From the NCBI RefSeq assembly GCF_008056315.1, contig NZ_VRKQ01000010.1:186001-250000 (forward strand): 64,000 nt of DNA, read 5' to 3'. Below are positions 31,217 through 40,158 of the stretch, piece by piece. Each line of letters opens with the position of its first letter. Position 1 is the stretch's first letter. This DNA is from Seonamhaeicola maritimus. Lineage in GTDB: Bacteria > Bacteroidota > Bacteroidia > Flavobacteriales > Flavobacteriaceae. Under the pieces are notes generated by a model. It searched no databases. It was given only the letters and a program-made list of their open reading frames with translations, and was not told where the DNA came from. The translations under genes were made by a program, and so were the position numbers.

Positions 31217-32020
31217 ATGAGTAAAGACAGTAAAATTGAATGGACACGCCATACGGCAAATTTATGGTGGGGGTGTACAAAAGTACATTCAGGATGCGAC
31301 AATTGTTACGCATTAGCAATGGCAAGAAGATATGGTAATAACATTTGGGGAATTGATAAACCCCGAAGAATGATTAAAGATGTTTGGGGGAAACTTAAAA
31401 CATATCAAAAGGAAGCCATGAAGGCGGGTGAAATCCACAAGGTGTTTGTGGGTTCCATGCAAGACATCTTTGAAAAACCAATGCCTCTGGTTGACCATAA
31501 GGGCAATCCCTATCACGAAGATACCCATGAGTTTTGGAATACGGGTCAGTTGAGAGACAAATTCTTCAATGAGGTGGTTCCCAACTCGCCAAACCTATTA
31601 TTCCTATTGTTGACCAAGAGACCATCAAACATCAACAAATACATTCCTGAAAGTTGGAAAGAGAACCCACCAAAGAATGTCATGTTTGGAACGTCACCAG
31701 TGGACCAAAAAACTGCTGGAAATCTAATTGTTCAACTATCGAAGGTCAATGGCAAGAGGTTTCTTTCAGTTGAACCTCAACTTGAACAAATTAATTTGAT
31801 GGCTAAAGCTAATGATGGAACTGATAGGGTGTTGTTGGATTTGGTTGATTGGGTAATAAATGGTGGCGAAAGTGGTCATAACAGAAGACCATTTGATTGT
31901 GATTGGGCAAGATTGATTAGAGAAGATTGTAAAGTGAAGAATGTTCCATTTTTCTTTAAACAAATTGATAAAATTCTAAGTATACCTGAGGATTTAATGA
32001 TTAGAGAATTTCCAGCGTGA
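31217..32020 (+). CDS. DUF5131 family protein (phage Gp37/Gp68-like)
   Basis: 267 residues with the signature IEWTRHTANLWWGCTKVHSG, then CDNCYALAMARRYG. The three Cys (C20-x6-C27-x2-C30) are arranged like a radical-SAM metal cluster. Other conserved boxes: VFVGSMQDIFEKP, LLFLLLTKRPSNINKYIPES, GTSPVDQKTAGN, KRFLSVEPQLEQI, VINGGESGHNRRPFDCDWAR. The family is common in phages and islands and is often found with the three-Cys-motif partner TcmP, which is not seen here. The chemistry is unproven. Confidence 0.88.
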   Translation: MSKDSKIEWTRHTANLWWGCTKVHSGCDNCYALAMARRYGNNIWGIDKPRRMIKDVWGKLKTYQKEAMKAGEIHKVFVGSMQDIFEKPMPLVDHKGNPYHEDTHEFWNTGQLRDKFFNEVVPNSPNLLFLLLTKRPSNINKYIPESWKENPPKNVMFGTSPVDQKTAGNLIVQLSKVNGKRFLSVEPQLEQINLMAKANDGTDRVLLDLVDWVINGGESGHNRRPFDCDWARLIREDCKVKNVPFFFKQIDKILSIPEDLMIREFPA

Positions 32021-32332
32021 TTTCTTTGCAAAATTCCATGGTAATCACGTCCCTTCCAATTAGTATTTTACTATAACAATTAACCTATTTGGAGGGACCT
32101 AATTTAAAACTAAAGAATCCAGTAATAGTAGGGTGCTCCACGGGATTTTGCAATATTTCAACCTTAAAAACTGAGTGGGATAACCCACATCGTTTTGGAA
32201 GGTTTTTCCACCCGAATATTTAGACTGTAACACCTCTAATGAAACTAAATTTAAAATAAGTAATCATCAAGGCTAACATTACTTGTTTTCTACATATTTA
32301 TATATATAACATAAATATTAAAGCATAAAACT
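32021..32332. other. Gene-free stretch with several hairpins
   Basis: No ORF. A long-range pairing GTCCCTTCCAA / TTTGGAGGGAC (one bulge) closes at about 32,049-32,099. A tight hairpin TGGG-ataa-CCCA lies at about 32,174-32,187, followed by GGAAGG...CC. Possibly a structured RNA or a leader of the next gene; I match it to no known family. Confidence 0.35.
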
Positions 32333-32620
32333 ATGAAAAATGAAAAACACAAAAACAACAAATCATGGGGTCTGAAAACCAACCTCGACAAACTACCATT
32401 GGTTGAACGAAGGGACAGCTTGATTCTATTGTATTTCCTAAACGAATACCAAGAGCAACACAGAGCTTTTGATAAGCTTAAAGCTATTTGGGTCAACAAT
32501 CTTTATAAGCTACCTAAGACCTCTGCAAAGAGCTACAATAGCATCAAGAATGGTCGTCATAAGGTCCTATCAAGGATGAAAAGAATTCATGATAAGTATA
32601 TGGTTAAGCTGAAACCTTAA
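32333..32620 (+). CDS. Small basic hypothetical protein
   Basis: 95 residues, rich in Lys, Arg and Asn, without cysteines or membrane segment: KSWGLKTNLDKLPLVERRDS, LILLYFLNEYQEQHRAFDKL, NSIKNGRHKVLSRMKRIHDK. The composition and predicted helices fit a DNA- or RNA-binding accessory protein. It lies 196 bases before the helicase/polymerase gene, in the same direction. Not recognised. Confidence 0.72.
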   Translation: MKNEKHKNNKSWGLKTNLDKLPLVERRDSLILLYFLNEYQEQHRAFDKLKAIWVNNLYKLPKTSAKSYNSIKNGRHKVLSRMKRIHDKYMVKLKP

Positions 32621-32636
32621 ATCAGCATATAATAAA

Positions 32637-32690
32637 ATGGTGGTAATCAAAATAAATATGATACCACCATCCAATGACCCTAAGGGGTCA
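32637..32690. other. Two adjacent stem-loops before the helicase gene
   Basis: First: ATGGTGGTAATC / GATACCACCAT (one bulge, 11 bp). Second, five bases later: TGACCC-taa-GGGGTCA. Neither is followed by a strong T run, so I read them as a structured leader rather than a terminator. Confidence 0.4.
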
Positions 32691-32816
32691 TCAATAAAAC
32701 TTCTTGTTTTTAAATCGGAATGTACAGCAATCCAAACAAGATTAAAGAGTGTCAACTCTATTATATAAATATCAAATTATATAGTAAAAAGCACTCATTT
32801 TAATAATTAATTTAAA

Positions 32817-35417
32817 ATGAAAACTAATAAAAATCAAACATTAACATTTAATGGTAAGTATGTAAACGGAAAAGCTAAAGATGTATTAAAAGACTTTAGC
32901 AAAAACACCCATGTCACAAAGGGTACAACAGGACTTGGAGGAACGCATTCGGTACTGAATAAAACAGATGAATGTATCATAATCATTTCACCCAATATTG
33001 GAATGATAAAAAGCAAGGAGAATTTAGGTAAATCATATGATAGTGATAAACAACTATTCATATATAGCAAATCCAATGATACTTGGAAAGATGTTGAAAC
33101 CTATCTAGACAATATCTTACCCCGCAATCAGAATCTTATAATCAATACAACAGCGGAGCAAGTACTCAAGATTAAATCCATGAATTCTGGTTTATATAAT
33201 CAATTAACCCCAATGCATGTGTTTGTAGATGAGATTCATGCATTTACTCAGGACAGCTCATACAGGAAGTCTTTGGGTGAATTCATGGAACTGGTAATTA
33301 ACCAATGGCAAGGTAACTTCAAGGTATCAACAGCAACGCCTATCTATTATAACTTGGATATGCCTGAGAATATGAATATCCAGCACTATAGATTGGAAAG
33401 GGAAAACCAACCTATCAGACCAGTAATGGTTAGCCCCAAGTTACAACACTATAAAGAGTTTGTATATCGTGAACAAAGACTTGGCAGAAAGGTAGTTGTA
33501 TTTTCAAATAACATAGATGTTCACAAGGACTTCAGGGACCTAAGAGTTGCCAATCTTGTCGGCAACAACCTAATGATTAAACTACTCCCCTTTGGACGAG
33601 GAATCTCATCAGAGAACTTGGATTATGACCTGTATGATGTATTTATTCTATCATCAAGCTACTTCGCTGGGTTCGACTTTGAACATGACTGCAGCATTTG
33701 TGTTGTTAGCGAACAACGCAACGAGGCATATAAGATAAACATATTGAATTTTGTCCAAGCCTATGGGAGATGCAGACATGAGGTTCATAATGCATTATAT
33801 ATAAACACCACTGCTAAAAAGGATAGAAATTTCAATGAGATTCACTACCCAAAGACCCAATATGAGGTTGATAATATTGCAACTCAATACAAAGATACAT
33901 TGAAGAAATATCAATCCAAGGTTAATGGCAACTACTACTTTGGGAGTGATATAAACAAAGAGCTAATAACACAAGACAATTACATAAACAGACTCATGCT
34001 ATTGACCAAACCTCTAGGATTAATCAATGACTACCATCAATATAACCAACCTATATTTAACCAGACCCTCAGGTCTTATGGATTTGAAGTTCTTGAATAT
34101 GAATCCACCAATGAAAAATACACAACTCTTCGTAGCGTCAACTTCAAAGAGCGTCTACAAAATATTGCAGAACTTCCAACTCTTGACCTTCACAACAGCT
34201 TCAAAGACATCTTAAAGGGTCTTAAATACAAGGATGAAGGTTCCTTTACTTATGATTTAGCACTAGTTTATCTTACTGTATTATTGCTAAAGTTATCCGA
34301 TGCTGAAGTAATATTGGATAAACTTCAGAATAAAACCCTCAAGCCAAATGAGTTCTATCATACCGTTGATTTATATCTGAGGTCCAATGTGGATACCAGT
34401 TATTATTTCAATCAACTATCCCAAAATCAGGCTGATTATGGAAATGCCAACTATATGGATGCAAATGCCAGTCTTATGCTGAATTGCCTCAAGGACCTAA
34501 CAGATAATTGGCAGATGCTTTATGCCATTTACAGATTCAAAAAGACTGCATTTCCTGAACATATAGATAGGGTAATAAGCATCTATGAACTGACATATGA
34601 CATCAAGCTTCATAAATCATTATTAGAAGATACTGACCATAGGAATAACAGGGCTTGTAATGCTATTTTTAAAGCCCTGAAGAGTCTAAATATTACACCT
34701 GATAGCAATGAAAGGAATTGGATAAAAGAACGTTCTAAGAAGCTCTTTAAAGACCTAAAAGCTGGTAAGGATATATATAGTTATTCCAGAAAATCCATAG
34801 TGAACAACCTAATAGAATCCATAGGTTTTCTAATAGCAGAAGGGAAAGGTAATCATAGACCCAAAGATATAAAAAACAGAGAATATTATCCTCTTATTAG
34901 ATTGCCAAGAGAGTTGAGAAGCCTAATACCAATAAAATACCTCATCATTGATTTAGATTCAGCAAATGCACAGATTGTGGATAGCTTGATTGGAAGCGAC
35001 ATTAGTTTGAATATTTATGATAATCTAATGACCGCATTTGAGATTACACGAGATGAGGCAAAACAACTCTACAATAAAATGCTCAATAGACATTATAGCA
35101 AACGTCTGGATGCCATTGAATTCTACAGGAATTGTGGATATACCAATGAGCAATCTATAAGGTTAGCAAGGCTAACTTCAAGGGTTAAAAAAGGAGAGTT
35201 TTACCAAAGATTAACGGAGAATGAAAAGGTTTTGGTGAAAAATTATGCAGATATTCTAGTTCCCACATGTCATAGATTTCATGATGCTGTGGTTGTTAAG
35301 ATGGAATCGGTTGAATGCACACATTTAGGATTGCCATTAAAAGTAAAGGGATATAGCTATCACATAAATTTATTTAATGATGGAAGTGAATATTACGGGA
35401 TTGTTTATTCCGATTAA
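32817..35417 (+). CDS. Helicase-like / family-A polymerase-like fusion protein
   Basis: 866 residues. N-terminal half: SF2 motifs with a changed Walker A (THVTKGTTGLGGTHSVL, Gly where Lys is expected, about 32-47), Walker B DEIH at 137-140 (MHVFVDEIHAFTQDS), motif III STATP at 170-174 and motif VI QAYGRCRH at 313-320. C-terminal half: LIIDLDSANAQIVDSLIG (D712, D714; like motif A of family-A polymerases), TRDEAKQLYNKMLNRHYSKR (like the O-helix) and CHRFHDAVVVKMES (H822-D823; like motif C). As I recall, family-A-related polymerases of this type (TV-Pol) were described from Bacteroidetes mobile elements. It is probably the replication protein of the island. The missing Walker A Lys is odd. Confidence 0.7.
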   Translation: MKTNKNQTLTFNGKYVNGKAKDVLKDFSKNTHVTKGTTGLGGTHSVLNKTDECIIIISPNIGMIKSKENLGKSYDSDKQLFIYSKSNDTWKDVETYLDNILPRNQNLIINTTAEQVLKIKSMNSGLYNQLTPMHVFVDEIHAFTQDSSYRKSLGEFMELVINQWQGNFKVSTATPIYYNLDMPENMNIQHYRLERENQPIRPVMVSPKLQHYKEFVYREQRLGRKVVVFSNNIDVHKDFRDLRVANLVGNNLMIKLLPFGRGISSENLDYDLYDVFILSSSYFAGFDFEHDCSICVVSEQRNEAYKINILNFVQAYGRCRHEVHNALYINTTAKKDRNFNEIHYPKTQYEVDNIATQYKDTLKKYQSKVNGNYYFGSDINKELITQDNYINRLMLLTKPLGLINDYHQYNQPIFNQTLRSYGFEVLEYESTNEKYTTLRSVNFKERLQNIAELPTLDLHNSFKDILKGLKYKDEGSFTYDLALVYLTVLLLKLSDAEVILDKLQNKTLKPNEFYHTVDLYLRSNVDTSYYFNQLSQNQADYGNANYMDANASLMLNCLKDLTDNWQMLYAIYRFKKTAFPEHIDRVISIYELTYDIKLHKSLLEDTDHRNNRACNAIFKALKSLNITPDSNERNWIKERSKKLFKDLKAGKDIYSYSRKSIVNNLIESIGFLIAEGKGNHRPKDIKNREYYPLIRLPRELRSLIPIKYLIIDLDSANAQIVDSLIGSDISLNIYDNLMTAFEITRDEAKQLYNKMLNRHYSKRLDAIEFYRNCGYTNEQSIRLARLTSRVKKGEFYQRLTENEKVLVKNYADILVPTCHRFHDAVVVKMESVECTHLGLPLKVKGYSYHINLFNDGSEYYGIVYSD

Positions 35418-35422
35418 GAAAG

Positions 35423-35450
35423 ACTAGGTTTTATTTTGACCTAGTTTTTA
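35423..35450 (+). terminator. Intrinsic terminator after the helicase/polymerase gene
   Basis: ACTAGGT / ACCTAGT stem with a nine-base loop and a T run, starting 5 bases after the stop codon. Confidence 0.75.
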
Positions 35451-35541
35451 GATAGTGGTTAGGACGGGGGTATATTAATAAATATTTTAGAGCTAAGGAT
35501 TTATTGAAATATCTAATACATATTTTAATTATATTTAATTA

Positions 35542-35910
35542 ATGGATATAGAATTACTGAGAGAATATTGTCTAAAAAAACCATCAACAACCGAAGAATT
35601 TCCCTTCGATGAAAACACACTTGTATTTAAGGTCTTAAATAAAATGTTTGTAATAGCCCCATTAAACAAATGGGAAAAAGGAGAGGCATCGATTACTCTA
35701 AAATGCAACCCTGATTATACCATTGAATTACGAGAACAATATGAAAGTGTGTTTCCTGGACCTTATGTAAGCAACAAGCATTGGAATACAATTGCTATAT
35801 ATAGAAGGGAATTGCACCCAAAATTTATTTTAAAACTTATTGACCATAGTTACGAAATGGTAGTAAAAGGAATGACTAAAAAAATGCGAGAAAGTTTGAA
35901 TTCCGAATAA
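35542..35910 (+). CDS. MmcQ/YjbR family DNA-binding-fold protein
   Basis: 122 residues. MDIELLREYCLKKPSTTEEF, PFDENTLVFKVLNKMFVIAP, ASITLKCNPDYTIELREQYE, YVSNKHWNTIAIYRRELHPK and ILKLIDHSYEMVVKGMTKKM are the full series of MmcQ/YjbR (CyaY-like fold) motifs, at normal family length. The molecular role of the family is not settled. It faces a truncated second copy at 35,953-36,063. Confidence 0.9.
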   Translation: MDIELLREYCLKKPSTTEEFPFDENTLVFKVLNKMFVIAPLNKWEKGEASITLKCNPDYTIELREQYESVFPGPYVSNKHWNTIAIYRRELHPKFILKLIDHSYEMVVKGMTKKMRESLNSE

Positions 35911-35952
35911 ATTCACTCAAATAAACGACTTACATCATTGATTTTCAATTAA

Positions 35953-36063
35953 TTAATTCGCCCTATTAATTACTTTAAATACCAGGGTGTTTTCATCAAA
36001 AGGAAATTCATCTGTTGATGCTTTTTTACTCAAACAATAATTACGGATTTGTTCTATGTTCAT
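35953..36063 (-). pseudogene. Truncated MmcQ/YjbR gene (N-terminal 36 codons)
   Basis: MNIEQIRNYCLSKKASTDEF, then PFDENTLVFKVINRAN-stop: homologous to the intact gene nearby up to 'LVFKV(I/L)N', after which homology is lost. It overlaps the upstream membrane-protein gene by ATGA, so it was an operon member of the conserved chromosome. The break marks the edge of the accessory region. Confidence 0.8.
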
Positions 36064-36344
36064 AAGGCTCTAATTATTATCCAAATGACAATTATAAAAT
36101 TTAAATATATTCCAAAAATATTTATTGAATGTTTTATTTGAATAAAGCTAGAAAAATGAATTACTATCCGATCAACAAAATACCACAGTATTCCTAAAAA
36201 CATAAAAAAAAGAGCTAAAACAAAACCTGGTGGAGGCGTATGGCTATCAATTAAACCAACAACAGTAATTAAATAGATTGTCAAAATTAACCCAATTACA
36301 TAGACTACTATCTTTATTCGATCGTAAGCAGATAAATTTTTCAT
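36060..36344 (-). CDS. Small membrane protein, three helices
   Basis: 94 residues. Helices at about 10-30 (KIVVYVIGLILTIYLITVVG), 36-56 (PPGFVLALFFMFLGILWYFV) and 73-92 (INIFGIYLNFIIVIWIIIRA). No motif. Its stop codon overlaps the start of the truncated MmcQ gene (ATGA), which indicates translational coupling in the ancestral operon. Confidence 0.78.
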   Translation of the reverse strand: MKNLSAYDRIKIVVYVIGLILTIYLITVVGLIDSHTPPPGFVLALFFMFLGILWYFVDRIVIHFSSFIQIKHSINIFGIYLNFIIVIWIIIRAL

Positions 36345-36394
36345 TTTACTAAGTTCTCATAATTAAAATCTTGTCTTCGCAGGAAAAACCACAA

Positions 36395-37003
36395 TTATGA
36401 AATTAACTTTTGATCTTTACCATCAATTTTTAACGCAGAATAATCTAATGTCCAACCGATAGTTTCCACTATGACTTCAATCAATTGAATGGTTTCTTTG
36501 GCTTCTACTTGCGCAATTTGAATGAGGCCACTTTCTGGAATTTTTTCTTCTATATGGTGTTTTGCTTCCATATGTAAATCTGTTAAATCAGTGGCTTCAA
36601 ATTTGTTGAATAGTCCGTCCGATTTGTCATAGTAATTCAAATTGGTTTCTATTGATAACACTTCTGGCTTTGGGAAATGCTCTAAAACTATGGTTCTACT
36701 TGCAGTATCAGAGCTCAACAGGATTTTAGACAAATCATAACCTACATGTGCTTTGGCATTAATAACCACTAAAGCCTTCTTTTTGCTGGAAATGAGTTTT
36801 AAAAACTTTTGCTTAACATCTTCATAATGATAAATTTCAGCAAAATCACCTTCTACAGTAATAAACTTACAGACCTTCTTAATCTTATCTAAAAGAATTA
36901 CGGACTGCGCATTTGTTAATTGTTTCCTCTTATAAGACTTTAAAAATGTAACAACCCCCAAAGTAACTAAAGCGCCTATTATAATAGCTAAAAATATTTC
37001 CAT
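36395..37003 (-). CDS. DUF4230 domain protein, membrane anchored
   Basis: 202 residues. One N-terminal helix (IFLAIIIGALVTLGVVTFL), then the DUF4230 core: KVCKFITVEGDFAEIYHYED, KKALVVINAKAHVGYDLSKI, SSDTASRTIVLEHFPKPEVL and SIETNLNYYDKSDGLFNKFE. DUF4230 proteins are common in Bacteroidetes; their role is unknown. The gene ends one base after the start region of the cyclase gene and forms an operon with cyclase, hemW and ruvC (all minus). Confidence 0.88.
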   Translation of the reverse strand: MEIFLAIIIGALVTLGVVTFLKSYKRKQLTNAQSVILLDKIKKVCKFITVEGDFAEIYHYEDVKQKFLKLISSKKKALVVINAKAHVGYDLSKILLSSDTASRTIVLEHFPKPEVLSIETNLNYYDKSDGLFNKFEATDLTDLHMEAKHHIEEKIPESGLIQIAQVEAKETIQLIEVIVETIGWTLDYSALKIDGKDQKLIS

Positions 37004-37004
37004 A

Positions 37005-37760
37005 CTACTGAATTATTTTATACAAAATAGGTTTACTAGGAGTGGCATCATTTTCAAAAGGTGCAATCATAAGATTAAGTAAATATTCACCATCTACAAT
37101 TGAATTGGGTACATATATAAACTCCGTTATGGTAGCATCCATTCTTATTTCACCAGAAGTATTCCAAAATGCATTATGAAAAGCCAATTTTCCTTCATCT
37201 TTTTCCTTATCAACCGATGGTAAATCAATTAGTAAATGTTTAATCCCTTTTTCTTTTAAATATTCAGCAGCTTCCTCTAATAAAAAGGGCGGATTAGTAT
37301 TTGAATATCTCTTACTCTTTTTTTCCAATAAATTAGGAAGTGTTCTAATTACAATGGCATCTCTTTTTTTATTTCTTAAAGCCGTTTTTAACTGTTTGGT
37401 AGATATAAAAAAATCGTCTCCTTTCTTTTCTGGTGCAACAGTAACTACTTCGGCAACAAAAAAATAATGTTTTAAATTTTTATTTACAGAATGCACTTCA
37501 TTAGTTATATGACCCACACATTCGGTATGTGTAATATGTGAATGTGGATTAAAATGAATATTATTAAAATTAACCACGGCCCCCTCTGAAACCTTAATAA
37601 TCTCACCATCCGAAGCTTCAGGAAAAATCTTAGGGTCATCAACATACCAAGCGTTTACATTTGTTTTTGACATGTCAATGGCGATAGAAATATCGATTGG
37701 TTTTGATACATCTATTTGGATTTTTCTTGAATTATATTGTATAGTTGCGATCATACTCAA
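37005..37760 (-). CDS. Cyclase family protein (kynurenine formamidase-like)
   Basis: 251 residues. The metal-binding box FNPHSHITHTECVGHI corresponds to the HxGTHxDxPxH motif of the cyclase/KynB superfamily. RNKKRDAIVIRTLPNLLEKK and EKGIKHLLIDLPSVDKEKDE match later conserved blocks. It likely hydrolyses an amide or lactone. Here the Gly-Thr of the box is replaced by Ser-His-Ile, which is the form common in Flavobacteriia. Compact operon with DUF4230 and hemW (six-base gap). Confidence 0.85.
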   Translation of the reverse strand: MSMIATIQYNSRKIQIDVSKPIDISIAIDMSKTNVNAWYVDDPKIFPEASDGEIIKVSEGAVVNFNNIHFNPHSHITHTECVGHITNEVHSVNKNLKHYFFVAEVVTVAPEKKGDDFFISTKQLKTALRNKKRDAIVIRTLPNLLEKKSKRYSNTNPPFLLEEAAEYLKEKGIKHLLIDLPSVDKEKDEGKLAFHNAFWNTSGEIRMDATITEFIYVPNSIVDGEYLLNLMIAPFENDATPSKPILYKIIQ

Positions 37761-37766
37761 ATATAA

Positions 37767-38921
37767 CTAAATCATGAACAATTCGGAAGCAATACCATCA
37801 ACTAAAAATTTACCTTTTTGGGTGGTTATTAACTTCTCAGTAGAATTTTGATTATCATTAAATTCATTCGAGGTAAAACAGAGTAAACTTTGCTCAATAT
37901 ATTTTTCTGAAGCCCTTTTTAAATGCTGTAGATATTCTTCACCAAAATCAGTTTTAACCTTGTCAAAAGAAACGCCCCAAATTGTCCGCAACCCGGTCAT
38001 AATATATTCATTAAACTGATCTTCTTTTGAAAGGACTTCAACAGTATTAGGTAATTCATTGATTTGAATGGCCTTTATATATTTTGAATTATTAGCGATA
38101 TTCCAACTGCGACAATTACCAGTAAACGAATGGGCCGATGGGCCAATACCCAAATACCATTTCCCTTTCCAATAACTAGTATTGTGTTTTGAAAAATAAT
38201 CAGGTTTCCCAAAGTTAGATATTTCATACTGAACAAAACCATTTTTTTCTGAGCTTTCAACCAAATGATTAAAATGCTTCAAAGCTAAAGTTTCATCAAG
38301 TGGTGGATAGGTTCCTTTTTTAATAAAACTATCTAAAGCTGTTTTGGGTTCTACTGTTAGCGCATAACTTGAAATATGATTTATTCCATAATCAAAAGTT
38401 ATTTCTAAATTTTGGTTCCATTTTTCTAAAGACATATTTGGAATGCCATAAATTAAATCGATGGTAATATTATCAAAAAGCTGAGTTGCTTCAGATAAAC
38501 AATTTTTTGCTTCTACAGCATTGTGGACTCTGTTCATCATCCTTAAATCATCATGGTAAAATGATTGAATACCAATGCTTAAACGGTTAACAGGGGAAAT
38601 TGTTAAGTCCTTTAATCGTTTAGAAGTTAAGTCGTCTGGATTTGCTTCTAAGGTGATTTCAGGATTATCAATAACTTCAAAGGTGTTGTAAATCGATTCA
38701 ATAATTAACAATATTTCGTCCTTAGACAGTAAAGAAGGTGTGCCACCACCAAAGTAGATGGTCTCGATAGTCTGTCCCTGTAGTTCTCCTTTTCTTAAAG
38801 TGACCTCATTAATAAGAGCCTTAATTAACTCATCTTTCTTTTTAAGTGAGGTTGAAAAATGAAAGTCGCAATAATAACAAGCTTGCTTGCAAAAAGGGAT
38901 ATGAATGTAGATTCCTGCCAT
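37767..38921 (-). CDS. hemW: Radical SAM heme chaperone HemW
   Basis: 384 residues, the normal length. The radical SAM cluster site is C11-x3-C15-x2-C18 in AGIYIHIPFCKQACYYCDFH. Further conserved blocks: TIYFGGGTPSLLS, ITLEANPDDLTSKRLKDLTI, NRLSIGIQSFYHDDLRMMNR, DLIYGIPNMSLEKWNQNLEI, SSYALTVEPKT, YEISNFGKPDYFSKHNTSYW and YLGIGPSAHSF. It inserts heme into target proteins and was earlier named an oxygen-independent coproporphyrinogen oxidase-like protein. Followed by the cyclase, preceded by ruvC. Confidence 0.95.
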   Translation of the reverse strand: MAGIYIHIPFCKQACYYCDFHFSTSLKKKDELIKALINEVTLRKGELQGQTIETIYFGGGTPSLLSKDEILLIIESIYNTFEVIDNPEITLEANPDDLTSKRLKDLTISPVNRLSIGIQSFYHDDLRMMNRVHNAVEAKNCLSEATQLFDNITIDLIYGIPNMSLEKWNQNLEITFDYGINHISSYALTVEPKTALDSFIKKGTYPPLDETLALKHFNHLVESSEKNGFVQYEISNFGKPDYFSKHNTSYWKGKWYLGIGPSAHSFTGNCRSWNIANNSKYIKAIQINELPNTVEVLSKEDQFNEYIMTGLRTIWGVSFDKVKTDFGEEYLQHLKRASEKYIEQSLLCFTSNEFNDNQNSTEKLITTQKGKFLVDGIASELFMI

Positions 38922-38939
38922 TAAGTTATAAGCATTCGC

Positions 38940-39491
38940 CTATTTTTTAACTCTATCTTGATTTTGTTTCACAAATGCATCCCAGCCAGAATAGCTTTTG
39001 CCTACTGTCACTTTTCCAGAATTGTAGAAATGACAAACGGCTGCCGCTAATCCATCGGTAGCATCTAAATTTTTAGGCAATGTTTTTAAACCTAAAAGGC
39101 TCTGAAGCATTTTTGCAACCTGTTCTTTACTGGCATTCCCATTTCCAGTTATTGCCATTTTAATTTTTTTAGGAAGATATTCCGTTATAGGAATTTCCCT
39201 ACTCAAACCAGCCGCCATAGCAACTCCTTGTGCCCGTCCAAGTTTCAACATACTTTGCACGTTTTTACCAAAAAAAGGCGCTTCAATAGCAATTTCATCT
39301 GGTTTGTGGGTATCAATGAGTTCAATGGTACGTTCAAAAATAAGTTTCAACTTCAAATAATGATCATTGTACTTTTTTAAGTCCAGTTCATTTAATTGAA
39401 TGAAATGCATTTCCTTTCCTACCACTTTTATAAGTCCGAAACCCATAATAGTTGTTCCGGGGTCAATTCCTAATATAATTGTTTCCTTCAT
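38940..39491 (-). CDS. ruvC: Holliday junction endonuclease RuvC
   Basis: 183 residues. Catalytic acids of the RNase H fold: D in [19 protein letters not shown] in [20 protein letters not shown], and the pair in [38 protein letters not shown] and [20 protein letters not shown] are the DNA-contact segments. It cuts four-way junctions with RuvAB. One base from the outer-membrane protein gene upstream and 18 from hemW, so it is co-transcribed. Confidence 0.96.
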   Translation of the reverse strand: MKETIILGIDPGTTIMGFGLIKVVGKEMHFIQLNELDLKKYNDHYLKLKLIFERTIELIDTHKPDEIAIEAPFFGKNVQSMLKLGRAQGVAMAAGLSREIPITEYLPKKIKMAITGNGNASKEQVAKMLQSLLGLKTLPKNLDATDGLAAAVCHFYNSGKVTVGKSYSGWDAFVKQNQDRVKK

Positions 39492-40130
39492 TTATTGATC
39501 ACAAAAATAACATCCACTAAGTGAAATGGACACACCAAAAGTAATGGTTAATAAATTTCCGTTAAATGACCCATTTCCTTCTGTAATAGGGTCAAATTCT
39601 TTTCCAAAACCATTTATATAGGACACATCGGTATATATTGAAAAGGTATCTGAAACCCCATAATGAAATTGCATACCTCCCATTACATTAAAAAACGATT
39701 CTTTATTCTGAGTGTAATTCCCTAAAGGCTTAACAGCAGAATAACCAGGGCCTACATGAAAAAAGACACCCGTTCTATAAGGTAAAAAAGTAAAAATATT
39801 GTTAGCATCATAAACCAATTGTAGATTGATTCTTGAGTAATTCAATTTAAATGTTGGGTTATTGTCTTCATTAGAAATTCTACTAAAACTATAATCTAAC
39901 TTCCCTCCAAGTTCAGAGTTAAACATATATTGAAGCCCTAAATCAACTGTTGGAAAGTTAAGACTCTTCCCTTCAAAATTATTGACAAACCCATCTTTAG
40001 AAGGACTATTTAATCCTAAGCCAAATTGAGCTTTAATGAGACTTGTTCCTTCCTGAGCATAAAATGAGTTGCTTAACAAAAAAACAGAATAGAAAAAAAG
40101 TATTTTGAAATATTTATAATTTGTGATCAT
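39492..40130 (-). CDS. Outer-membrane beta-barrel-like protein
   Basis: 212 residues. Signal peptide MITNYKYFKILFFYSVFLLS...FYAQ, then repeated amphipathic strands (DLGLQYMFNSELGGKLDYSF, NYSRINLQLVYDANNIFTFL, YRTGVFFHVGPGYSAVKPLG, MGGMQFHYGVSDTFSIYTDV) and a C-terminal ITFGVSISLSGCYFCDQ. This is the OmpA-N-like eight-strand barrel pattern. No peptidoglycan domain. The final Cys pair (CYFCDQ) is unusual for an outer-membrane barrel. It faces away from the flippase-like gene at 40,159. Confidence 0.82.
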   Translation of the reverse strand: MITNYKYFKILFFYSVFLLSNSFYAQEGTSLIKAQFGLGLNSPSKDGFVNNFEGKSLNFPTVDLGLQYMFNSELGGKLDYSFSRISNEDNNPTFKLNYSRINLQLVYDANNIFTFLPYRTGVFFHVGPGYSAVKPLGNYTQNKESFFNVMGGMQFHYGVSDTFSIYTDVSYINGFGKEFDPITEGNGSFNGNLLTITFGVSISLSGCYFCDQ

Positions 40131-40158
40131 AACCTAAATAATGGTTTAATTTGTAATC

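Noticed and set aside
29861-35417. Prophage
   Set aside because: No capsid, portal, terminase or tail gene is seen; DUF5131 alone is not enough.
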